A stretch of 5,539 nt of DNA from Bacillota bacterium (GTDB lineage: Bacteria > Bacillota > Sulfobacillia > Symbiobacteriales > ZC4RG38): the NCBI GenBank assembly GCA_003242505.1, contig QGUP01000154.1, positions 1 through 5,539 on the forward strand, read 5' to 3'. How positions within the stretch are numbered: the stretch's first letter is position 1; each line of letters starts with the position of its first letter. This document shows positions 1 to 5,539 of the stretch, piece by piece. A program made the translations under genes and the position numbers. Below the pieces are notes generated by a model. The model was not told the origin of the DNA and did not search any database. It saw only the letters and a list, made by a program, of their open reading frames with translations.

Positions 1-1577
1 GCGACCGCCTCTTCCCAGGTCCGGGCCGCAGCGTCCACAGCCACAGTGGCGGGAGTGAGGAGGTCCAGCAGGGCCGGCGCCTGCCCTCGGGACCGGGAGG
101 CGGAGAGCTGGGCCAGGGTGCGGCGAATCCGGGCGATGTCGTCCTCGGTCAGGAAGGGGGAGACCTGGACCACCGGCAGGTCGCAGGGCAGCAGCCGGCA
201 GGTGGTGATCACCAGGTCACAGGGCTCTTCCGCCAGCACCTGCCCGAGCTGCAGGGCCGAGACCACCCGGTTGACCATCAGCCCCGGAAAGGCCGCCCGC
301 AGCCGGGCCAGGAGAAGCTGAGAGGTGCCCAGCCCGGCCCCGCAGACCACCACCGCCCTGGGCAGGGTCCGCTGCTGCAGCCGGGCCCGCTCGATGGCCG
401 CCGCCACGTGAAGCGCCAGGAAGCCGACCTCCTCCACCGGGATGGGAAGCCCCCACTCGACCTCCAGGATCCGGGCCATCTCCTCCGCCACCCGGTAGGC
501 CGGGGCGTAGCTCGACCGGATCTCATCCAGGAAGGGGTTCACCGGCCGCTGGGAGAGGCCGAGGAGCTGCCGGATAGGCCGCAGGTGGAGGGCCAGGTTC
601 AGGAGGAAGTCCGGGTCCTGGGTGACGGGCACGCCGGTGCGGGTCTGGACCAGGCTGGCCAGGCGCCGGACCAGGCGTCGCTCGCTGTCCGACAGGTCGG
701 CCTCCGTGGCAGGTACCGGCGCCCGGTGGGTGGCCTGGACCATCACCGCCACCTGGGCCCGCTCCGTTGCGGAGAGGGGCAGGCCGAAGCGCTTCTCCAG
801 CTCGCTGCAGACCAGGTGGGCCCGCTGCCAGCTCCAGGTGCCCCGGACCCGCTCCACCAGCTGAGGGTCGGGGGGCAGGGTGTGGCCCGCCGCCACCCGG
901 CTGAGCATCACCGTCAGGTAGACTACCAGTTCCGGCGGACCCGCATCCCGGAGGACCGCGCCCAGGGCGGGCCAGTCCACCTGGGGCAGCAAGGGCCGCA
1001 GGAGCGACTGCAGGGCAGCTGCCTCCGGCCGGCCCTCGAGGAGCATGGCCAGTTGCCCCTCGTCCAGCTCCTCCATCACCAGGTCGGTCATGGCCCGGCG
1101 CCAGGCGGTCTCGGAGCCCTCGACCCGGATCCCCGGGGTCCGGACCAACTCGAGCCCTCGTTTCCGGAGCCAGGCCTCCACCCCGGCCAGGTCGGTGTAG
1201 ACGGTGCTCCGGCCGACCCCCAGCCGGGCCGCCAGGTCCCGGAGCCGGTGGGGCCCGCCGGGGCCCAGGAGCAGCAGCAGGATGCGCCGCACCCGCTCCC
1301 TGGGGGTGAGGACGTACTCGTAGGGTGGGGTGTCCGCCAGGGGCAGGCGGCTGAGGGCTTCCCGCACCTTCTGGAGGTCGCCTTCCAGGTAGTACCCTAC
1401 CCCGGCCCTGGCGACCAGCCGGGCGTCGTATCTCTTCACCCAGTCCGCGATGGCCTCCAGGTCATACCGGACGCTCCGGGCCGGATACCCCAGAAGGCGT
1501 CCCAGCTCCGCGGCGGACAGGGGCCCGCTGGCCATCAGGAGCAAGTGCAGGAGCCGTTGCCTGCGGTCGTTCAGCAC
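1..1577 (-). CDS. PRD-containing PTS-regulated transcription activator (MtlR/LicR type), 3' end off window
   Basis: Likely a DNA-binding activator whose activity is set by phosphorylation from the sugar phosphotransferase system (PTS). The frame is open from the start to the window edge, giving 525 residues. Domains in order: an HTH_11-like winged helix (about 5-48), a second Mga-like HTH (about 93-140, with GVGRSTVYTDL as recognition helix), PRD1 (about 190-285), PRD2 (about 295-400), an EIIB-like domain (about 407-490) opening with VVVCGAGLGTS, whose Cys412 is the expected phosphorylation site, and the start of an EIIA type-2-like domain (from about 503, LLTPATVAVD). PRD2 keeps both family histidines (H331 in LALHLRP, H390 in LALHVAAA); PRD1 seems to have Y220 and M279 in the matching places. 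Family members run about 640-700 residues, so roughly 120-170 are missing. The GTG start at 1577 is chosen because it lies 5 nt after GGGAGGGG; another in-frame GTG at 1583 is too close to that site. The target is unknown, probably a sugar or polyol PTS operon beyond the left edge. Confidence 0.88.
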   Translation of the reverse strand, partial: MLNDRRQRLLHLLLMASGPLSAAELGRLLGYPARSVRYDLEAIADWVKRYDARLVARAGVGYYLEGDLQKVREALSRLPLADTPPYEYVLTPRERVRRILLLLLGPGGPHRLRDLAARLGVGRSTVYTDLAGVEAWLRKRGLELVRTPGIRVEGSETAWRRAMTDLVMEELDEGQLAMLLEGRPEAAALQSLLRPLLPQVDWPALGAVLRDAGPPELVVYLTVMLSRVAAGHTLPPDPQLVERVRGTWSWQRAHLVCSELEKRFGLPLSATERAQVAVMVQATHRAPVPATEADLSDSERRLVRRLASLVQTRTGVPVTQDPDFLLNLALHLRPIRQLLGLSQRPVNPFLDEIRSSYAPAYRVAEEMARILEVEWGLPIPVEEVGFLALHVAAAIERARLQQRTLPRAVVVCGAGLGTSQLLLARLRAAFPGLMVNRVVSALQLGQVLAEEPCDLVITTCRLLPCDLPVVQVSPFLTEDDIARIRRTLAQLSASRSRGQAPALLDLLTPATVAVDAAARTWEEAV

Positions 1578-1582
1578 CGCCA

Positions 1583-1590
1583 CCCCTCCC
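1583..1590 (-). promoter_or_regulatory. Ribosome-binding site of the PRD regulator gene
   Basis: GGGAGGGG on the minus strand ends 5 nt before the GTG at 1577. It decides between two in-frame GTG codons six bases apart: the upstream one (1583) overlaps the Shine-Dalgarno itself. Confidence 0.6.
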
Positions 1591-1636
1591 GCTGCCCCAC
1601 CTGGGAGAGTGGTCACGCCACCAGCCTGTTCCGGTA

Positions 1637-1698
1637 GAGAAAATTAGGGGCCCGAATGGCAAGATCCTGCCATCGGGCCGTCCGGGTTTTGTAATTTT
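1637..1698 (-). terminator. Rho-independent terminator of the arg operon, probably bidirectional
   Basis: Read on the minus strand, the hairpin at 1679-1649 has arms GGCCCGATGGCA and TGCCATTCGGGCC, a 6-nt loop and one unpaired T. It is followed by CC and the T-rich run TAATTTTCTC (1646-1637). The complementary AAAATTA lies at 1698-1692 on the other side, so the stem can extend and a T-run (GTTTTGTAATTTT) also follows the hairpin on the plus strand. It lies about 60 bp after the argG stop and separates the arg cluster from the PRD gene. Termination in the minus direction is the natural role because no plus-strand gene ends here. Confidence 0.8.
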
Positions 1699-1738
1699 GC
1701 TACAACAAACCGTGAACGACGGGGGGTTCGACACCGTC

Positions 1739-2938
1739 CTACCTCTTCTGCACCGCGGCGTAGACCCGGGTGGGCAGGCCGAAGAGTTCGATAAAGCCCA
1801 CCGCGGCCTTGTGGTCGAAGGCGTCTCCTGCATCGTAGGTGGCCAGGTCGTACCGGTAGAGGCTGTAGGGGGACTTGCGACCCACCACCGTGGCGCTGCC
1901 CTTGAAGAGCTTCACCCGCACGGTGCCGGTGACGGTCTTCTGGGTGCTCTCGAAGAAGGCCTGGAGGGCCTCCCGCAGGGGGTGGAACCAGAGGCCGTTG
2001 TAGACCAGTTCCGCAAAGGTGTGCTCCACCCCGATCTTGAAGTGCAAGAGCTCCCGGGGCAGGGTGAGGAACTCCAGTTCCCGATGGGCCAGGGTGAGGA
2101 CCGTGGCCGCGGGCAGCTCGTAGACCTCCCGGCTCTTGATCCCCACCAACCGGCTCTCCATGTGGTCCACCCGGCCCACCCCGTGCTCCCCGGCCACCCG
2201 GTTGAGGGTCTTGATGAGCCGCACCAGGTCCATGGCCTCGCCGTTCAGCCGCACCGGGGTGCCCTGCTCGAAGTCGATCTCCAGGTACTCCGGGGTGTCC
2301 GGAGCCGCGGCGGGGCTCCTGGTCCAGGCGAAGGCCTCTTCGGGAGGCTCCGCCCAGGGATCCTCCAGGACCCCCGCCTCGCAGGACCGGCCGTAGAGGT
2401 TGACGTCGATGGAGAAGGGGTTCTCCTTGCCCACGGGAACGGGAATCCCGTGCCTGGCCGCGTACTCGATCTCCTCTTCCCGGCTCCAGCCCCACTCCCG
2501 CACCGGGGCCAACACCTTCAGCCGGGGATTCAAGGCGGCGACGCTCACGTCGAACCGGACCTGGTCGTTCCCCTTGCCGGTGCAGCCGTGGGCGACGTAC
2601 TCCGCCCCCTCCTGCTCCGCCACCTCCACCAGTTTCTTGGCGATGAGGGGCCGGGCGAGGGCGGTGGAGAGGTAGTACTTGTGCTCGTAGGTGGCGTTGG
2701 CCCAGAGGGCGGGCCGGATATAGTCGTAGGCAAATTCCTGCTTCACGTCGTAGGTGAAGGCCTTCACCGCCCCGACCTTCAGGGCCTTCTCCCGGATGAA
2801 CTCGAGGTCGCCATCCTGCTGCCCCAGGTCCACCGTCAGGGCGACGACGTCCACGTCGTAGTGCTCCGCCAGCCACCGGATGGCCACGGAGGTGTCCAGC
2901 CCGCCGGAGTAGGCGAGCACGCACTTCTTCCTGGACAT
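1739..2938 (-). CDS. argG: Argininosuccinate synthase
   Basis: Cytosolic enzyme of the penultimate arginine step: citrulline + aspartate + ATP gives argininosuccinate + AMP + PPi. The 399-residue product matches the usual length of about 400. It begins with the N-type ATP pyrophosphatase P-loop (AYSGGLDTS, residues 9-17). It has the substrate-site stretch YLSTALARP (89-97), the glycine-rich HGCTGKGNDQVRFD (117-130) that lies at the nucleotide and citrulline/aspartate site, and the family stretch GRSCEAGVLEDPW (183-195). The C-terminal oligomerisation part is complete, ending VYAAVQKR. The ATG at 2938 is supported by AAAGGAGG 10 nt upstream and by the typical N-terminus. It follows argD after a 107-bp gap and is the last arg gene before the terminator. 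No argH follows, so argininosuccinate lyase must be encoded elsewhere. Recognition is firm; nothing looks truncated. Confidence 0.98.
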   Translation of the reverse strand: MSRKKCVLAYSGGLDTSVAIRWLAEHYDVDVVALTVDLGQQDGDLEFIREKALKVGAVKAFTYDVKQEFAYDYIRPALWANATYEHKYYLSTALARPLIAKKLVEVAEQEGAEYVAHGCTGKGNDQVRFDVSVAALNPRLKVLAPVREWGWSREEEIEYAARHGIPVPVGKENPFSIDVNLYGRSCEAGVLEDPWAEPPEEAFAWTRSPAAAPDTPEYLEIDFEQGTPVRLNGEAMDLVRLIKTLNRVAGEHGVGRVDHMESRLVGIKSREVYELPAATVLTLAHRELEFLTLPRELLHFKIGVEHTFAELVYNGLWFHPLREALQAFFESTQKTVTGTVRVKLFKGSATVVGRKSPYSLYRYDLATYDAGDAFDHKAAVGFIELFGLPTRVYAAVQKR

Positions 2939-2948
2939 CGCGCAGCGG

Positions 2949-2956
2949 CCTCCTTT
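2949..2956 (-). promoter_or_regulatory. Ribosome-binding site of argG
   Basis: AAAGGAGG on the minus strand, a near-perfect anti-16S match, ends 10 nt before the argG ATG. It is the most canonical Shine-Dalgarno in the window; the others are runs of G. Confidence 0.7.
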
Positions 2957-2976
2957 CCTTGCTGCTGTCTGGGCTT

Positions 2977-3026
2977 ACCGTCGGGGCCGGTGGCCGCCAC
3001 TGACACGCCCCGGTCGGCCTGACGGT
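2977..3026 (-). other. Inverted repeats in the argD-argG gap, possible mRNA structure
   Basis: The 107-bp gap between the argD stop and argG start has nested inverted repeats: ACCGT (3026-3022) with ACGGT (2981-2977), CGGGGC (3012-3007) with GCCCCG (2987-2982), and an inner GTGGC/GCCAC pair (3000-2990). Together they could fold into a stem with one asymmetric internal loop upstream of the argG ribosome-binding site. No T-run follows, so it is not a standard terminator. A role in mRNA stability, processing or leader control is possible; chance folding in GC-rich DNA is equally possible. Confidence 0.3.
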
Positions 3027-3045
3027 GCCTGCCCTGCCGCCGGGC

Positions 3046-4281
3046 TCATCCTTCCCCGGCCCCTGAGGCCGCCCCGGCCACCTCGGCCAGGGCATCGTCC
3101 AGAATCGCCACGCCGGCGTCGATCTCCTCCCGGGTGACCGTGAGCGGCGGCAGCAGCCGCAGGACCCGCTCCGCGGTGACGTTGGCCAGGAGCCCCCGCC
3201 GGTGGCAGCCGGCCAGCACCGCCCCGGCCTGGCCGTCCTCGTGGCAGACGAGCCCCAGCATCAGCCCCCGGCCCCGGACCGCGGCCACCACCCCGGGGTA
3301 CCGGGCCTGGAGTTCCGCCAGCCGGCCGAGGAAGTACTCGCCCAGTTCCCGGGCCCGGGCGGGCAGCCCCTCGGCGAGGATGGTCTCCACCGTGGCCAGG
3401 GCCGCGGCGCAGGCGACGGGGTTGCCGCCGAAGGTGCTGCCGTGGTCCCCGGGCTGGAAGGCGGCGGCCACCTCGGGGGTGGCCAGGATCGCCCCGATGG
3501 GGAGCCCGCCCCCCAGCCCCTTGGCCAGGGTGACGATGTCCGGCTCCACCCCGTAGCCCTGGTAGGCAAAGAAGGTCCCGGTCCGGCCCATCCCGCACTG
3601 GATCTCGTCCAGGATCAGGAGCGCCCCCCGCTCCCGGGTGAGCCGCCGCACCCCCCGGAGGTACTCCGGGTCCGCGGGCTGAATGCCCCCCTCCCCCTGG
3701 ACCGGCTCCAGGATCACCGCGGCCACGGTCTCGTCCAGGGCCCGGTCCAGGGCGTCCAGGTCCCCCCAGGGCACCGGGTCGAACCCCGGGGGCAGGGGGC
3801 CGAAGCCCTCCTGGATCGCCGGCTTGGGGGTGGCGGCCAGGGCGCCCAGGGTGCGGCCGTGGAAGGCGTGGGTCATGGAGAGGATCCGCACCCGCTGCCG
3901 GTCCCCCCGGCGCCAGTGGTACTTCCGGGCCAGTTTGAAGGCCCCCTCGTTGGCCTCGGCGCCGCTGTTGCAGAAAAAGGCCTTGCCCGGGCCGCCGGCC
4001 GCGGCCAGGGCCCGGGCCAGCCGGGCCATGGGCTCGGTGTAGTAGAGGTTGGAGGTGTGGATCAGGGTCTCGGCCTGGGCCTGGATCGCCCGGACCACCG
4101 CGGGGTGGCAGTGGCCCAGGACGTTGACCGCGATGCCCCCCAGAAAGTCCAGGTACTCCTTCCCCGCCGCGTCCCAGACCCGGGTGCCCCGACCCCGGAC
4201 CAGGGCGATGGGGTAGCGGCTGTAGGTCCCCATCACATACTCCCGGTCCAGGGCCTGGATGGCCTCTGCGTCCATCGCCAT
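3046..4281 (-). CDS. argD: Acetylornithine aminotransferase
   Basis: PLP-dependent class III aminotransferase that converts N-acetylglutamate semialdehyde + glutamate to N-acetylornithine + 2-oxoglutarate in the cytosol. Numbered from this start (411 residues, usual family length about 390-410), it shows the cofactor phosphate loop CNSGAEANEGAFKLAR (from 104), LDEIQCGMGRTG with the PLP-ring aspartate (about 225-235), the Schiff-base lysine K254 in TLAKGLGGGLPIG, and GSTFGGNP (281-288). The sequence also resembles ornithine and succinylornithine aminotransferases, but the position inside an arg cluster supports ArgD. The start is uncertain: ATG at 4281 has AAGGGGGG 10 nt upstream. A TTG at 4287 is only 4 nt from it and would add two residues, while the ATG at 4275 is further away. 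It starts 18 nt after the argB stop, so translation is probably coupled. Confidence 0.95.
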   Translation of the reverse strand: MAMDAEAIQALDREYVMGTYSRYPIALVRGRGTRVWDAAGKEYLDFLGGIAVNVLGHCHPAVVRAIQAQAETLIHTSNLYYTEPMARLARALAAAGGPGKAFFCNSGAEANEGAFKLARKYHWRRGDRQRVRILSMTHAFHGRTLGALAATPKPAIQEGFGPLPPGFDPVPWGDLDALDRALDETVAAVILEPVQGEGGIQPADPEYLRGVRRLTRERGALLILDEIQCGMGRTGTFFAYQGYGVEPDIVTLAKGLGGGLPIGAILATPEVAAAFQPGDHGSTFGGNPVACAAALATVETILAEGLPARARELGEYFLGRLAELQARYPGVVAAVRGRGLMLGLVCHEDGQAGAVLAGCHRRGLLANVTAERVLRLLPPLTVTREEIDAGVAILDDALAEVAGAASGAGEG

Positions 4282-4299
4282 GGGCAAAGGGCCCCCCTT

Positions 4300-5175
4300 C
4301 TACCGCACCACCATGGTGCCGATCCCCTCGTCGGTGAAGATCTCCAGGAGGAGCGCGTGGGGCACCCGGCCGTCGATGATGTGCACCCGGGGCACCCCGG
4401 CCGCCAGGGCCCTGAGGCACGCCTCCACCTTGGGGATCATGCCGCCCTCCAGCCGCCCCTCCCGGAGCCACTGGGCGATCTCCGCCGCGGTGATGCGGCT
4501 CACCTTGCTCCGGGGGTCCCGGGGGTCGGCCCGGATCCCCTCCACGTCCGTCAGCAGCACCAGCTTCTCCGCCCCCAGGGCGGCGGCCAGCTCCCCGGCC
4601 ACGGTGTCGGCGTTGATGTTGTAGGCGTGGCCGTCCTCCCCCACGCCGATGGGAGCGATGACCGGGATGAACCCGGCACCGATGAGGCTGGCAATCACCC
4701 CGGTGTCGATGCCGGCCACGTCCCCCACGTAGCCCAGGTCCACGTAGCCCCCGTCCCGGGTCCGGTGGAGGTGTCGGGTTGCCCGGATGAGGCCCCCGTC
4801 GTGGCCCGAGAGCCCCACCGCCCGGCCACCCTGGGCGTTGAGGGCCGCCACGATGACCTTGTTGGTCTTCCCCACCAGGACCATCTGGGCGATGGCCATG
4901 GTCTCCTCATCGGTGACCCGGAGGCCGTCGACAAAGACCGGCTCCTTCCCCAGCCGCTTCATCATCTCGCTGACCTCCGGGCCGCCGCCGTGGACCACCA
5001 CCGGGTTCATGCCGACGAACTTCATCAGGACGATGTCCTGCATCACCGCTTCCCGGAGGTCCGCCGCCCCCATCGCCGCCCCGCCGTACTTGACCACCAC
5101 GGTCTTGCCGGCGAAAGAGCGGATGTAGGGCAGCGCCTCCACCAGCACCGCGGCCTTGTCGATGTACTGCTGCAC
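4300..5175 (-). CDS. argB: Acetylglutamate kinase
   Basis: Phosphorylates N-acetylglutamate with ATP to N-acetylglutamyl phosphate, the second step of arginine synthesis; amino-acid-kinase fold, cytosolic. The 291-residue protein has KYGGAAM (29-35, phosphate-binding lysine), HGGGPE (62-67), NINADTVAGELA (from 186, active-site segment) and GGMIPK (244-249, second catalytic lysine K249). The N-terminal helix (about 2-20, QQYIDKAAVLVEALPYI) and the C-terminal HIIDGRVPHALLLEIFTDEGIGT (265-287 region) are features associated with hexameric arginine-inhibited kinases, so feedback inhibition by arginine is likely. The start is GTG at 5175, right after a G-rich Shine-Dalgarno. An in-frame ATG at 5280 would add 35 Gly/Arg-rich residues from the duplicated, palindromic intergenic DNA and is rejected. 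It lies 85 bp after argJ and 18 bp before argD. Confidence 0.96.
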   Translation of the reverse strand: MQQYIDKAAVLVEALPYIRSFAGKTVVVKYGGAAMGAADLREAVMQDIVLMKFVGMNPVVVHGGGPEVSEMMKRLGKEPVFVDGLRVTDEETMAIAQMVLVGKTNKVIVAALNAQGGRAVGLSGHDGGLIRATRHLHRTRDGGYVDLGYVGDVAGIDTGVIASLIGAGFIPVIAPIGVGEDGHAYNINADTVAGELAAALGAEKLVLLTDVEGIRADPRDPRSKVSRITAAEIAQWLREGRLEGGMIPKVEACLRALAAGVPRVHIIDGRVPHALLLEIFTDEGIGTMVVR

Positions 5176-5180
5176 CCCGG

Positions 5181-5192
5181 CCCCCTCCCCCC
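5181..5192 (-). promoter_or_regulatory. Ribosome-binding site of argB
   Basis: GGGGGGAGGGGG on the minus strand ends 5 nt before GTG 5175. Together with the family-typical N-terminus QQYIDKA it fixes the argB start against the longer ATG alternative. It sits only one base from the foot of the intergenic palindrome, so folding of that hairpin may influence access to it. Confidence 0.6.
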
Positions 5193-5193
5193 G

Positions 5194-5222
5194 GCCCCCG
5201 GGCCGGCTGCCGGCCCGGGGGC
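5194..5222. repeat. Perfect 29-nt GC palindrome between argJ and argB
   Basis: Two perfectly complementary 14-base arms (plus strand GCCCCCGGGCCGGC at 5194-5207 and its reverse complement at 5209-5222) surround a single T at 5208. As RNA it could form a very stable hairpin of about 12 pairs with a small loop. It lies one base upstream of the G-rich argB ribosome-binding site on the transcribed strand. It lacks a T-run on either side, so it is not a canonical terminator. It may be an mRNA processing/stability hairpin, an attenuating structure or a protein site; the role is unknown. Confidence 0.75.
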
Positions 5223-5242
5223 AGTCGTCGCCGTCGCCCGCC

Positions 5243-5278
5243 CTACGTCCGGTAGTCGCCCTACGTCCGGTAGTCGGC
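5243..5278 (-). repeat. 18-bp in-frame tandem duplication of the argJ tail and stop
   Basis: On the minus strand GCCGACTACCGGACGTAG (5278-5261) is followed at once by GGCGACTACCGGACGTAG (5260-5243), 17 of 18 bases identical. The first copy encodes the last ArgJ residues ADYRT and the stop. The second, in the same frame, would encode GDYRT and a second stop. The matching tract at period 18 covers 5239-5276. Replication slippage is the simplest origin. Confidence 0.9.
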
Positions 5279-5539
5279 ATTGATCCGCACGTAGTCGTAG
5301 CTCAGGTCGCACCCCCAGGCGGTGGCCGCCGCCTCCCCCGCGCCCAGGTCCGCCCGAATGGTCACCTCGGGCTGGGCCAGGACCTGCCGGGCCGCGGCCT
5401 CGTCAAAGGGCACCGGCGCCCCCGCGGCCATCACCTGGATCGGCCCCAGCCAGAGGTTCACCCGGGCCGGGTCAAAGGTGGCGCCGGAGTACCCGAGGGC
5501 GGCCAGGACCCGGCCCCAGTTGGGGTCGCAGCCGAAGAC
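5261..5539 (-). CDS. argJ: Glutamate N-acetyltransferase / ornithine acetyltransferase, C-terminal 92 residues
   Basis: ArgJ moves the acetyl group from N-acetylornithine to glutamate, closing the acetyl cycle; bifunctional forms also use acetyl-CoA. Only the C-terminal end is in the window; the 5' end, including the self-cleavage Thr nucleophile, is beyond the right edge. The visible part opens with VFGCDPNWGRVLAALGYSG, the beta-chain GxDPNWGR signature, continues through VNLWLGPIQVMAAG and ends with WGCDLSYDYVRINADYRT, the characteristic ArgJ C-terminus. The frame is open to the edge. It is the first arg gene seen here, followed 85 bp later by argB. Whether it is mono- or bifunctional cannot be judged from this fragment. 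Confidence 0.96.
   Translation of the reverse strand, partial: VFGCDPNWGRVLAALGYSGATFDPARVNLWLGPIQVMAAGAPVPFDEAAARQVLAQPEVTIRADLGAGEAAATAWGCDLSYDYVRINADYRT

Larger units (their letters stand above)
1578..1738. other. Intergenic region between argG and the PRD regulator gene
   Basis: This 161-bp gap is non-coding. It contains the terminator at 1637-1698, flanked by the only clearly AT-rich sequence in the window, and the ribosome-binding site of the regulator gene. About 60 bp separate the terminator from the regulator start, so the regulator's promoter should be there or within the terminator. I could not find a convincing -35/-10 pair. No ArgR-like operator (AT-rich palindrome around TGAAT/ATTCA) is visible. 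Confidence 0.6.

Noticed and set aside
408..1637. A 409-codon plus-strand open frame opposite the PRD regulator
   Set aside because: It has low-complexity composition and no recognisable domain. The minus strand encodes a clear multi-domain PRD protein over the same bases.
1640..1711. Possible promoter in the AT-rich stretch around the argG terminator
   Set aside because: TTG-containing -35-like words occur, but no -10 with acceptable sequence and 16-18 nt spacing could be found; the A/T tracts are explained by the two sides of the terminator.
1697..3022. A 441-codon plus-strand open frame opposite argG
   Set aside because: It is antisense to the intact argG, its product shows no family features, and it is GC-driven openness only.
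2975..4471. A 498-codon minus-strand frame overlapping argD and the end of argB
   Set aside because: It is a shifted frame of argD with Gly/Pro/Arg-rich product; the true frame has all aminotransferase motifs.
5176..5280. N-terminal extension of ArgB by 35 residues from the ATG at 5280
   Set aside because: The extension is encoded by the duplicated argJ tail and the palindrome, is Gly/Arg-rich and unlike ArgB N-termini. The GTG at 5175 has a good ribosome-binding site and a family-typical start.
3202..5283. A 693-codon open frame on the plus strand across argD, argB and the argJ end
   Set aside because: It is antisense to three well-recognised genes. Its product is a low-complexity Gly/Pro/His/Val-rich string with no family motif, typical of stop-poor antisense frames in high-GC DNA.
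1..5539. CRISPR array, insertion sequence, tRNA or other RNA gene
   Set aside because: No regularly spaced repeats, transposase motifs, terminal inverted repeats or tRNA-like folds were seen on either strand; the only sizeable repeats are those at 5194-5278.

Overview
The window is a stretch of a high-GC bacterial chromosome (roughly two thirds G+C or more) in which every recognisable gene lies on the minus strand. Read in the direction of transcription (right to left) it holds the end of argJ, then complete argB, argD and argG, a strong hairpin terminator, and most of a gene for a PTS-controlled transcription regulator (PRD/MtlR/LicR type) that runs off the left edge. PRD regulators with fused EIIB and EIIA domains are found mainly in Firmicutes (Bacillota), and GTG starts behind very G-rich Shine-Dalgarno sequences suit a GC-rich, possibly thermophilic Bacillota (lineages such as Thermaerobacter, Symbiobacterium or Limnochordia). 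That placement is inference; nothing in the window fixes the genus.

Right part (about 1739-5539): an arginine biosynthesis cluster in the order argJ-argB-argD-argG. ArgJ recycles the acetyl group from N-acetylornithine to glutamate, ArgB phosphorylates N-acetylglutamate, ArgD makes N-acetylornithine, and ArgG joins citrulline to aspartate. The intermediate steps (argC, argF, carbamoyl phosphate synthesis) and the last step (argH) are not in the window; argC probably lies upstream of argJ, off the right edge. ArgB carries the N-terminal helix and C-terminal signature associated with arginine-inhibited hexameric kinases, which fits an acetyl-recycling (ArgJ) pathway. The gaps are 85 bp (argJ-argB), 18 bp (argB-argD) and 107 bp (argD-argG). 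The operon promoter and any ArgR site would lie upstream of argJ, outside the window.

The argJ-argB gap is the oddest stretch. An 18-bp tandem duplication repeats the last codons and stop codon of argJ in frame, and it is followed by a perfect 29-nt GC-only-but-one palindrome just before the argB ribosome-binding site. The argD-argG gap also has inverted repeats that could fold in the mRNA.

Middle (1578-1738): a short non-coding, locally AT-rich gap with a bidirectional-looking rho-independent terminator that closes the arg operon.

Left part (1-1577): 525 residues of a PRD regulator: two helix-turn-helix domains, a PRD1 that appears to have lost its phosphorylatable histidines, an intact PRD2, an EIIB-like domain with its cysteine, and the beginning of an EIIA-like domain cut by the window edge. 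It probably controls a sugar or polyol PTS operon further left and is unlikely to be functionally part of the arg operon. I see no mobile element, CRISPR array, tRNA or rRNA, and no convincing undescribed system; most of the window is ordinary metabolic sequence with a few local curiosities.
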